Source: JAKLFA01 sp038222225
GTDB lineage: Bacteria; Omnitrophota; Gorgyraeia; Zapsychrales; JANLHA01
Assembly: GCA_038222225.1 (NCBI GenBank)
Contig: JBBRHV010000047.1
Span: 1-17,145, forward strand
Reading direction: 5' to 3'
DNA: 17,145 nt
A program made the translations under genes and the position numbers. The notes under the pieces were generated by a model. It did no database searches. It saw nothing but the letters and a program-made list of their open reading frames with translations, and had not been told where the DNA came from. Below are positions 7,248-13,727 of the stretch, piece after piece (position 1 is the first letter of the stretch; every line of letters starts with the position of its first letter).

Positions 7248-8015
7248 TTTCTTTAAAAACCATTCCGCCACTTTCGCCGTATCCACGCCGTCAAAATTTT
7301 TGATCACAACATCAGCGCCGTTTTCTTTCAGTTCCTTTTCATTGTCTTTCCTGGCCATGCCGATGACCAAACCAAACGCGCCGTTGCGTCCTGCCTGAAC
7401 ACCGGATACCGCGTCCTCAACGACGATCGATTCCGCCGGCGAGCAACCCATCTCCTTTGCCGCCACAACAAAGATCTCCGGATTGGGCTTTCCTTTCAGC
7501 CCTCGTTCTGCCGACACAACTCCATCCACCCGTGTTTCAAAAAGATGCTCAAGATCTGCCTTTTGCAAGATCCGTTGGCAATTTTTGCTGGAAGAAGCCA
7601 CGCCTACATGAATGCCTTGCTCTAATAGTTCACCGATCCAACGTACCATGCTTTCGTAAACAGAAACGCCGTCATGATCCAAAACCTCCCTGAATTTGAC
7701 ATTTTTACAGTTTCCCAAACCGCAAATGGTTTCCTGATCGGGCCTGTCGGAAGGATCCCCAAAAGGAATTTTGATCCCTCTGGATTCTAAAAAGCTCTCT
7801 ACCCCTTTATAGCGTGGTTTTCCATCCACATAAGGCAAGTAGTCCTCTTCATGGGTGAATTCCTTGAAAGGTTCCCCCTCCCGCTCTTGGCGCACCTGCA
7901 AATATTCATCAAACGTCGCCTTCCAGGATGCCGCGTGAACCCTGGCTGTTTTCGTAATAACTCCATCCAGATCAAAAACGACCGCTTTGAACGGCAACTC
8001 GTTTGCTCCCACCAT
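7230..8015 (-). CDS. beta-phosphoglucomutase-family HAD hydrolase
   Basis: A 261-residue HAD protein of the beta-phosphoglucomutase family, which interconverts beta-glucose-1-phosphate and glucose-6-phosphate. Motif I is FDLDGVITKT (Asp15 nucleophile, Asp17). The TARVHAASWK stretch matches the cap helix that positions substrate. SSSKN near residue 146 supplies motif II, GKPNPEIF motif III, and VVEDAVSGVQAG motif IV. The long cap insert with CGLGNCKN resembles, as I recall, the actinobacterial proteins in which this domain is fused to trehalose phosphatase and GH65. A strong ribosome site (TAGGAGGAAAG) directly precedes the ATG. The last codons (TMNS, stop) lie inside the inverted-repeat element, so the original C-terminus may have been altered. 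It is first gene of the cluster and has a good promoter upstream. Confidence 0.88.
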   Translation of the reverse strand: MVGANELPFKAVVFDLDGVITKTARVHAASWKATFDEYLQVRQEREGEPFKEFTHEEDYLPYVDGKPRYKGVESFLESRGIKIPFGDPSDRPDQETICGLGNCKNVKFREVLDHDGVSVYESMVRWIGELLEQGIHVGVASSSKNCQRILQKADLEHLFETRVDGVVSAERGLKGKPNPEIFVVAAKEMGCSPAESIVVEDAVSGVQAGRNGAFGLVIGMARKDNEKELKENGADVVIKNFDGVDTAKVAEWFLKKLTMNS

Positions 8016-8054
8016 CTTTCCTCCTATCCAGACAACTAAAAATCAACAGGCCTT

Positions 8055-8083
8055 ATTATACGCTAAAACCGTCATTTGAACAA
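8055..8083 (-). promoter_or_regulatory. sigma70-type promoter for the sugar-phosphate cluster
   Basis: The minus strand has a perfect -10 box TATAAT (8055-8060), a 17-base spacer, and a weaker -35 TTGTTC (8078-8083). The predicted start near 8048 gives a leader of about 33 bases before the ATG at 8015. It would drive the mutase, phosphatase and GH65 genes, and possibly the P-loop and thiolase genes, since gaps are small and no terminator is evident. Confidence 0.55.
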
Positions 8084-8092
8084 GGTTTAGCC

Positions 8093-8122
8093 CTGGACAC
8101 TTATTATATTAATATATATACT
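8093..8122 (+). promoter_or_regulatory. candidate promoter for the metallophosphoesterase
   Basis: On the plus strand CTGGAC (8093-8098) and TATACT (8117-8122) are separated by 18 bases, within a very AT-rich tract (8101-8121). The start would fall near 8129, about 20 bases before the ATG at 8150. Several overlapping -10-like hexamers in this tract make the exact choice uncertain. Confidence 0.35.
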
Positions 8123-8149
8123 TAGTAAGAATCTTCAAATGGAGCCCAC

Positions 8150-9073
8150 ATGAATACAAAAGAAACTCTTTCCGTCAGCGCCTTTCTCCTTTTTTGGCTG
8201 TTCATTTATTTATCCGAATGTAAATATATTGTCGCTTCCATACGCCGCAAAACAGGGAAAACCCCTAACCGCTCCGCCATACTCCATGCCATAGCATTCA
8301 TCGGTATCATCTGCCTTTTATATGCCTATTTCATCGAACCGTACTGGCTTAAAGTCCATCAGATTGTCATTGAGACACCGAAGCTTAAAACGGCCGAACT
8401 TACAATTGTCCAAATATCCGACCTTCATTGCGATCAAAAGATACGCAATGAAAGAAAATTAGTGAACATCATCAATGCCCTGGATCCGGATATTATTGTT
8501 TTTACCGGAGACGCGGTCAACGATCTCAGCGCGCTCAAAACATTTAAAAAAACGTTACGCAGCCTGAACGCTCCTTTGGGCAAGTTTGCCGTGAAGGGAA
8601 ACTGGGACCTCTGGAACCCAAACCAGGACACTCTTTTCGACAACACAGGTTTTGTGGAATTGAACGGAAAAGCGGTGGTCTTGAAAAAAAATGGTGACAG
8701 CGTTGTCGTGGCAGGGTCAAACGCTGCAAGCTCGCCGGATGAGCTGTCCTTTTTAGAAAAGCTCCCGAAGGAGTCCTTCACTATTTTTCTCTATCACGTT
8801 CCGGGTATTCATGAACAGCTGGGCGAAAACTCCATAGATCTCTTTCTTTCGGGCCACACCCATGGAGGCCAGGTGGGCCTCCCCTTTTACGGCGCGCTGG
8901 TAACGCTGTCCCCCTATGGCAAGACATACGAATCCGGAAAATATCGAGTCGGCGAAAAAATCGTTTATGTTAATAACGGGATCGGAATGGAAGGCGGACA
9001 CGCTCCGCGGATAAGATTCTGGTCAAGGCCGGAAATCGCGGTTTTTCATTTGCGTCCGCAGACCAACCGCTGA
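8150..9073 (+). CDS. membrane-anchored metallophosphoesterase (calcineurin-like)
   Basis: A 307-residue protein. Residues of about 7-24 and 45-62 are hydrophobic helices, and a calcineurin-like phosphoesterase domain follows. Metal ligands seen in order: Asp91 and His93 (ISDLHCD), Asp121 (FTGDAVND), Asn151 (GNWD), His216 (LYHVPG), and His236 and His238 (SGHTHGGQ). This set fits the YaeI/YkuE-like branch, whose studied members act on phospholipid-type phosphoesters. The substrate here is unknown. The usual GNH(D/E) motif reads GNWD, so the histidine that often assists catalysis is tryptophan (152). The GGAG ribosome site lies 5 bases before the ATG. It is the only plus-strand gene, divergent from the sugar cluster and convergent with the lipoprotein gene (16 bases between stops). 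Confidence 0.85.
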   Translation: MNTKETLSVSAFLLFWLFIYLSECKYIVASIRRKTGKTPNRSAILHAIAFIGIICLLYAYFIEPYWLKVHQIVIETPKLKTAELTIVQISDLHCDQKIRNERKLVNIINALDPDIIVFTGDAVNDLSALKTFKKTLRSLNAPLGKFAVKGNWDLWNPNQDTLFDNTGFVELNGKAVVLKKNGDSVVVAGSNAASSPDELSFLEKLPKESFTIFLYHVPGIHEQLGENSIDLFLSGHTHGGQVGLPFYGALVTLSPYGKTYESGKYRVGEKIVYVNNGIGMEGGHAPRIRFWSRPEIAVFHLRPQTNR

Positions 9074-9089
9074 TCATCAAGGCCCTATA

Positions 9090-9647
9090 TTACTTTTCTG
9101 TTTTCTTAAATTCGGCCGGCTGCAAATACTGCTTGAGCGCCATCAGAGTTTGAAGACCGATTTTCCCATCCGGTTTCAAGCCATGCGCGGCTTGAAATTT
9201 TTTCAATTTCTCCTGGGTCCGGGCCCCCATTTTTCCATCGGCAGTCCCGGGATCAAAACCGGCGGCTTTCATCGCCACCTGCACCGCCGGAATATGGATC
9301 TCATCATTCACGATCAAGGCATAACGGTCAAACTCCAGAAGGCTTTCCCACGTTTCTTTGTCAATAAAACGCGACGGCTTTAACCCCATGTCCTTCTGAA
9401 AGGTCTCGACCGCATTGCGCGTATTGGCTCCCAGAATCCCATCCGCGTTTCCGATGCGGTACCCATACAGCTTTAACCGCTGCTGAACCCGGCGCACCCG
9501 TTCATTGGGCTCATAGACATTGACCTCTCCGATCATGTCCCGTTCCTGCGCGCCTTCTTTTTGAAGTAGGCGGTAAACGCGGTCGCAGCCGGACAGACAT
9601 CCGATCGTTGCCAACAAAACAATTATAAACAGGAATCGTATTTTCAT
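9090..9647 (-). CDS. lipoprotein with two peptidoglycan-binding domains
   Basis: A 185-residue protein. It has a lipoprotein signal peptide: the basic MKIR, a hydrophobic core, and lipobox LSGC with Cys21. Asp follows at +2, which in enterobacteria favours retention in the inner membrane; whether that rule holds here is unknown. Two PG_binding_1-type repeats follow. The first is at about residues 50-107 (VQQRLKLYGY...DGILGANTRNAVETFQ) and the second at about 118-174 (AAGFDPGTADGKMGARTQEKLKKFQ). These bind peptidoglycan non-catalytically; no hydrolase domain is fused. Its likely role is tethering the envelope to the wall, but the specific function is not known. It appears to be a single-gene unit. 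Confidence 0.82.
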   Translation of the reverse strand: MKIRFLFIIVLLATIGCLSGCDRVYRLLQKEGAQERDMIGEVNVYEPNERVRRVQQRLKLYGYRIGNADGILGANTRNAVETFQKDMGLKPSRFIDKETWESLLEFDRYALIVNDEIHIPAVQVAMKAAGFDPGTADGKMGARTQEKLKKFQAAHGLKPDGKIGLQTLMALKQYLQPAEFKKTEK

Positions 9648-9685
9648 AAGAAGTGAGCGCCAATTTTTTTTCTGAAACCAAAGGC

Positions 9686-9691
9686 ATTATA
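9686..9691 (-). promoter_or_regulatory. -10 box upstream of the peptidoglycan-binding lipoprotein
   Basis: A perfect TATAAT on the minus strand lies about 40 bases before the lipoprotein ATG (9647). No convincing -35 sits at 16-18 bases upstream; the best is TTTTCC at 19 bases. The rest of the 9648-9801 gap contains no ORF, and I saw no terminator hairpin for the metal operon ending at 9802. Confidence 0.35.
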
Positions 9692-9801
9692 GCGCAAAGC
9701 GTTCGAAAATGGAAAACAAGAAATCGTTTTGAAAGCCCCTCAAAAAGATTAACTCCGGATATTGCGCAATCTCAGCGTAGCACCAACGAAGCCCCATGAT
9801 C

Positions 9802-10035
9802 TTATAAACGCTCAATGACTTTTTTTAGCTTTTCTCTCACGTTATTTGCGCTCGGCGGGTTGCAGGCGCCTAAGATCACATGCTTTCTAAAATCAACATC
9901 CAGCTTCTCTTTCAACTTTTCTTTGATGTCGATTTTTGTCAAAACTCCAAAGCCCTCCTTCTTGAGTTCCTCTGTGGCCCTTAGAATAATGTCCTCAAAA
10001 TTTCCCGCCACGATTTTATTAAAATAATAAACCAT
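9802..10035 (-). CDS. DUF302 protein with internal in-frame deletion
   Basis: A 77-residue protein with an ATG start; AGGA lies 7 bases upstream. Residues 1 to about 60 match the first half of DUF302 (EELKKEGFGVLTKIDIKEKL, then DFRKHVILGACNPP). The last 12 or so residues (VREKLKKVIERL) match the normal C-terminal helix of the family. The middle is missing, including the conserved LPCNVIV-type strand and the following core; the family is usually about 125-130 residues. The junction lies near 9841-9850 and keeps frame. DUF302 proteins are commonly found near metal-transport genes, but the function is not defined. It is the last gene of the metal operon, 30 bases after the ATPase. The fold may be disrupted, so this could be a decaying gene. 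Confidence 0.7.
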   Translation of the reverse strand: MVYYFNKIVAGNFEDIILRATEELKKEGFGVLTKIDIKEKLKEKLDVDFRKHVILGACNPPSANNVREKLKKVIERL

Positions 10036-10065
10036 TTTATGTTCCTTTTCTAAACCGTTCCCGAG

Positions 10066-12465
10066 CTACAATTTTACTGCCCTTAACCTCAGCGCATTGC
10101 CGATGACAGAAACCGAACTGAAGCTCATCGCGACACCGGCGATCATGGGGTTCAGCAAAAGCCCGGTTAAAGGATAGAGAATGCCCGCCGCAAGTGGGAT
10201 CCCGAGAGAATTATAAATGAACGCGAAAAACAGGTTCTGCCGAATATTGCGCATAACCGCGCGACTCAATTTGAGCGCCTTCACGATCCCGTTGAGATCC
10301 CCTTTCACCAATGTTATACCGGCGCTTTCGATCGCCACATCCGTTCCGGTCCCCATGGCAACGCCGACCTCGGCTTGTGCCAGTGCGGGCGCGTCGTTAA
10401 TTCCGTCTCCTGCCATTAAAACCAAGGCCCCTTTTTCTGTCAGCTCTTTCACAATGTCTTGTTTGTCCTTAGGTTCCAATTCCGCCCGGACATCATCAAT
10501 GTTCAACTCTTTAGCGATCGCCTGCGCCGTCTTTTGATTGTCTCCGGTGAGCATGATAACCTTCAACCCAAGAGCATGAAGTTCCTGAATCGCAAGCGGT
10601 GTGCTTTTTTTAATCGGATCTGAAATGCCAAGCATGCCCATAATATTTTTTTCCTGTGCCACCCAAACAACTGTTTGAGCCTTCTCCTGCATTGCTATTG
10701 CTTTTTGCTTTAACCCTTCTGGCAATTCTCCGGCAAGCTCAACGATAAACTTTCCCTTCCCCAAACAAACACCCTTCCCTTCTATTTTTCCTTTGACTCC
10801 GCCGCCAGTCACCGCATCAAAATTTTCAACCGTCTTAAAACTGGTATTTTTTTCTTTCGCATAGTCAAGCACGGCCCGCGCCAACGGGTGTTCGCTGGAT
10901 TGTTCCAAAGAAGCGGCAACAGAAAGCAGGTCTTGTTCTCCAATTCCTTCCGCAGTCTCAATCGAGGTCACGCGTGGTTTACCTTCGGTCAATGTGCCGG
11001 TCTTGTCGGTCAGCACATGCGTGATCTTCTCAGCTTTTTCAATGGCTTCGGCATTCTTGATCAGGACTCCGGACTGCGCTCCCCGGCCCACTCCGACCAT
11101 GATCGACATCGGCGTTGCCAAGCCCAAAGCGCAGGGACAGGCAATAATTAAAACAGCGATCGCATTAACCAACGCATATACAAAAGCCGGTTGCGGGCCC
11201 CAAAATGACCAGATAAAAAATGTCAGAACCGCGGACACGATCACCGCCGGAACAAAAACACCGGCGACTTTATCCGCCAATCCCTGGATCGGCGCGCGGC
11301 TGCGCTGAGCCTGTGACACCATCTCAACAATTTTGGAAAGCACGGTTTCAGACCCGATCCGTTCGGCTTTCATGACAAACGTTCCGGTCTGATTGATCGT
11401 AGCGCCGATGACCCGGTCCCCTTCTTTTTTCACAAGCGGCACCGGCTCTCCGGAGATCATAGATTCATCAATGGTGCTTTTGCCTTCTGTGATGATTCCA
11501 TCCAACGGCACCTTTTCCCCGGGACGGACCCTCAACAGATCTCCTTTTTGGATATCATCCACCGAAACCTCTTCTTCCTGACCGTCCTTGATCCGGCGGG
11601 CTTTTTTTGCCGCTAGCCCCATCAACGCCTTCAGCGCCTTCCCTGTTTTAGAGCGCGCCCGGGCTTCTAAATACTGCCCCAAGATAACCAGAACGCTGAT
11701 CACAACACTTGCCTCAAAATACAATCCCAGCTTTCCTGACATTTTTAATGATTCGGGAAAACTCTGCGGAAATAAAACTGCCGCCGCGCTATAAAAATAC
11801 GCTGCACTCACGCCCATCGCGATCAGCGTGAACATGTTCAGACTGCGGTTCAGGATCGATTTCCAGGCTCTCACAAAGAAAAATCCGCCTGCCCAAAAAA
11901 TAACCGGCGCGGCCAGCAGAAATTGCAACCATCCAGACATCCCCTGAGATATAAATGCCAGCTTAAGTCCCGGAATCATTTCTTCCATCGACAAAAAAAC
12001 AACCGGAACACCGAAAACGATGCCGATCCAGAGCTTTCGCTGCAACTGCCAAGTATCTTTTTTTTCTGCGCTGTCATCCGCTGTTGCGTTTTTGGGCTCC
12101 AACGCCATCCCGCATTTAGGGCAATCGCCGGGATGGTCCTGCTCGACTTCGGGATGCATCGGGCAGGTATAAATAACCTTTTCTGCCGATGAACTTTTTG
12201 TTTGAATCGGAGTCAACGTCATGCCGCATTTGGGACAGTCACCAGGCTTGTCACTAACTATTTCGGGGTGCATAGAACATGTATATTTCTGTTCTTTCGA
12301 TGCCGCCTTTTTTTCATTCCCCTCCTGTTGAGATGAATGTTCCTGATTCCGAATGAACGTGTCTTTGCATTTATCACTACAAAAATAATATGTTTTGCCA
12401 TCTCTCTTAATTGTTTTGGCACGTTGTTCATCTACGTCCATTCCGCATATAAGATCTTTAACCAT
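10066..12465 (-). CDS. copA: Cu+/Ag+-translocating P1B-type ATPase with YHS and two heavy-metal-binding modules
   Basis: A 799-residue inner-membrane pump exporting Cu+ (or Ag+) from the cytoplasm using ATP. N-terminus: a YHS domain (Cys7, Cys29, Cys33), then two copies of the small heavy-metal-binding module YTC(S/P)MHPE...PGDCPKCGM at residues about 61-82 and 99-120. These replace the CxxC ferredoxin-like HMA domains of E. coli CopA. The P-type core follows: CPC at 443-445 in the membrane, the phosphorylated Asp487 in DKTGTLTEGKP, the SEHPLA nucleotide motif, MLTGDN, and GDGINDAP with Asp687. The last helix has MSFSSVSVIGNALRLR, matching the P1B-1 Cu+ type. The frame extends to a TTG at 12483, but AAGGGG (12472-12477) lies 6 bases before the ATG at 12465, which I take as the start. 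It follows doxX by 21 bases. Confidence 0.93.
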   Translation of the reverse strand: MVKDLICGMDVDEQRAKTIKRDGKTYYFCSDKCKDTFIRNQEHSSQQEGNEKKAASKEQKYTCSMHPEIVSDKPGDCPKCGMTLTPIQTKSSSAEKVIYTCPMHPEVEQDHPGDCPKCGMALEPKNATADDSAEKKDTWQLQRKLWIGIVFGVPVVFLSMEEMIPGLKLAFISQGMSGWLQFLLAAPVIFWAGGFFFVRAWKSILNRSLNMFTLIAMGVSAAYFYSAAAVLFPQSFPESLKMSGKLGLYFEASVVISVLVILGQYLEARARSKTGKALKALMGLAAKKARRIKDGQEEEVSVDDIQKGDLLRVRPGEKVPLDGIITEGKSTIDESMISGEPVPLVKKEGDRVIGATINQTGTFVMKAERIGSETVLSKIVEMVSQAQRSRAPIQGLADKVAGVFVPAVIVSAVLTFFIWSFWGPQPAFVYALVNAIAVLIIACPCALGLATPMSIMVGVGRGAQSGVLIKNAEAIEKAEKITHVLTDKTGTLTEGKPRVTSIETAEGIGEQDLLSVAASLEQSSEHPLARAVLDYAKEKNTSFKTVENFDAVTGGGVKGKIEGKGVCLGKGKFIVELAGELPEGLKQKAIAMQEKAQTVVWVAQEKNIMGMLGISDPIKKSTPLAIQELHALGLKVIMLTGDNQKTAQAIAKELNIDDVRAELEPKDKQDIVKELTEKGALVLMAGDGINDAPALAQAEVGVAMGTGTDVAIESAGITLVKGDLNGIVKALKLSRAVMRNIRQNLFFAFIYNSLGIPLAAGILYPLTGLLLNPMIAGVAMSFSSVSVIGNALRLRAVKL

Positions 12466-12471
12466 CCTATA

Positions 12472-12477
12472 CCCCTT
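12472..12477 (-). promoter_or_regulatory. ribosome binding site deciding the copA start
   Basis: AAGGGG on the minus strand, 6 bases before the ATG at 12463-12465. The longer open frame begins at a TTG (12483) with no ribosome site at proper distance, so the ATG is the better start. Confidence 0.55.
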
Positions 12478-12486
12478 CCTCAATAT

Positions 12487-12882
12487 TTAGACAAACCCTT
12501 TGGGAGTCATAATCCGATGAAATATCCACATCACTCCAAAAGATTCATCTTTGACCAAGGCCATATAAACAGCCATCCCCAACAAACCGATATCCCGTGT
12601 TTCCTGAAACTGTAACAGGAACAGGATCGTAAACAACTGCCCTGCGGCGATTGCAGAAATAAGCCGCGTAAACACGCCAAGAATCAAAAAGGTTCCCGTT
12701 ATTACTTCTGATATCGCGATCATCAGCACCGTGATATCGACACTCCAGGGCAAATGCTGAAAGATTTCCATGCCCTTGATCGTCTGCGCCCAGACATCTC
12801 CCTGAAACTTTCCGATCCCGAATGCCAGAAACACAATTCCCAAGCTCACACGCAAAACAAAAAACGCGATCTTGTTTTTCAT
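12487..12882 (-). CDS. DoxX-family membrane protein
   Basis: A 131-residue integral membrane protein with four predicted hydrophobic helices. The first is FFVLRVSLGIVFLAFGIGKF; the LRxxLGxxFxxxGxxKF pattern is the DoxX signature. The next two span about residues 50-70 (ITVLMIAISEVITGTFLILG) and 75-91, and the fourth about 98-108. The ISEVITGTFLILGVFTRLIS segment is also typical. The biochemical function of most DoxX proteins is unknown; some are tied to quinone or thiosulfate oxidation, or to oxidative stress complexes. Placed between a secreted cupredoxin and a copper ATPase, it may support redox handling of the metal at the membrane (inference). A strong AAGGAG lies 5 bases before the ATG. 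Spacing is 38 bases after the cupredoxin gene and 21 before copA. Confidence 0.82.
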   Translation of the reverse strand: MKNKIAFFVLRVSLGIVFLAFGIGKFQGDVWAQTIKGMEIFQHLPWSVDITVLMIAISEVITGTFLILGVFTRLISAIAAGQLFTILFLLQFQETRDIGLLGMAVYMALVKDESFGVMWIFHRIMTPKGFV

Positions 12883-12920
12883 GGCGACTCCTTCTTCTCT
12901 TCTTAGAATAGTGTTGTGCT

Positions 12921-13649
12921 CTATTCTTTCACAATCAGCTTAGCCTTCATCATGGCATGGCCAGACCCGCAATACACAGAACAAACAATATCAAATTCAC
13001 CGCTTTTATCCGCGACAAATTGAATGTCCTGCGGTTTTTCCTTTTCGACTCGGACGTTAATGCCATACTCTTTGATCATAACCCCGTGCGGAACATCTCC
13101 TGATGTCGCGTGGATCTTAACCACATCGCCTTTGTTTACTGTAATTGTTTCGGGAGAATAGCCAAACTGAAATGCCTTCAGATCGAAATCTTTCACCGGG
13201 GCCGCTGGAAAAGCTTTCTCCATGGCGACCTGCATCGTTCCGCTCATTTCAGTGTTCATCATCATATGTTCCCCGGCCTTTTCCATCATAGGCTGTTCCC
13301 CTTTTGTGTCCATTCCCATAGGCTCTGCCATTTGGCCTTCCACAACCTTGACATATTTTTCAGGGTCTTTCTTGAATTCTTCGATGCAGCCGGTACAACA
13401 AAAATTATAGATCTTCCCCTTGTACTCATACTGCGCCCCTGGGCCCATGTCTCCGATTTTCTCCCCGCTGACAGGGCAGATCTTATTGCCCACATCAACG
13501 GCCTTCTCTTCCGCCGGGGCCTTCGGAGTTTTTTCCTCATTCATCATGGCCCCCAGAGACCCGTGATGGCTTTCGCCTCCGGCCGCAAGACCATAAGAAC
13601 TGCCGGCCAATACGATCACTGCTGTTAAAAAAAGAATGTGTGCTTTCAT
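12921..13649 (-). CDS. secreted YHS-CuA cupredoxin fusion protein
   Basis: A 242-residue predicted periplasmic protein. The signal peptide is MKAHILFLTAVIVLAGSS, cleaved near residue 22. A YHS domain occupies about residues 54-100 (Cys58 in NKICPVSG; Cys84, Cys85 and Cys88 in YNFCCTGC). A Met/His-rich linker spans 105-143. A cupredoxin domain covers about 155-242 (FQFGYSPETITVNKGDVV, DVPHGVMI, CSVYCGSGHAMM). His188, Cys223, Cys227, His231 and Met234 reproduce the CuA ligand set of cytochrome oxidase subunit II and N2O reductase; the 35-residue His-to-Cys gap also fits. Position 225 is Val where subunit II has Glu, but that residue ligates through its backbone. Without membrane helices or a neighbouring oxidase, electron transfer to an oxidase is unlikely. 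Copper binding, storage or delivery is inferred from context. AAGGAGG 5 bases upstream supports this ATG over a TTG at 13667. Confidence 0.82.
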   Translation of the reverse strand: MKAHILFLTAVIVLAGSSYGLAAGGESHHGSLGAMMNEEKTPKAPAEEKAVDVGNKICPVSGEKIGDMGPGAQYEYKGKIYNFCCTGCIEEFKKDPEKYVKVVEGQMAEPMGMDTKGEQPMMEKAGEHMMMNTEMSGTMQVAMEKAFPAAPVKDFDLKAFQFGYSPETITVNKGDVVKIHATSGDVPHGVMIKEYGINVRVEKEKPQDIQFVADKSGEFDIVCSVYCGSGHAMMKAKLIVKE

Positions 13650-13654
13650 CATAT

Positions 13655-13661
13655 CCTCCTT
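13655..13661 (-). promoter_or_regulatory. ribosome binding site deciding the cupredoxin-fusion start
   Basis: AAGGAGG on the minus strand sits 5 bases before the ATG at 13647-13649 and only 2 bases before the adjacent ATG at 13650-13652. The second ATG is preferred. The upstream TTG in the same frame (13665-13667) lies before the ribosome site and is unlikely. Confidence 0.6.
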
Positions 13662-13727
13662 ATTCAAGCCTCTATTTGTTGGTCGTTAATAGTACTTTTT
13701 CCTTTTCATAAACTACGGATTTTTAAA

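Noticed and set aside
9074..9089. Possible bidirectional terminator between the convergent metallophosphoesterase and lipoprotein genes
   Set aside because: The gap is 16 bases with no inverted repeat and no T-run on either strand.
11930..12465. Possible separate small metal-binding gene at the start of the copper ATPase
   Set aside because: The YHS and two metal-binding modules are in one uninterrupted frame with the ATPase core. There is no internal stop, and the best ribosome site is the one before the YHS start.
12905..12927. Inverted repeat AGAATAG / CTATTCT around the stop of the cupredoxin-fusion gene
   Set aside because: The stem is only 7 AT-rich base pairs with a 9-base loop. The following minus-strand sequence is purine-rich and serves as the doxX ribosome site, not a T-run. 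It does not look like a terminator.
12921..13649. Reading the CuA protein as cytochrome c oxidase subunit II
   Set aside because: It lacks the two N-terminal transmembrane hairpin helices, has a YHS domain instead, and sits among metal-efflux genes with no oxidase subunit I or III.
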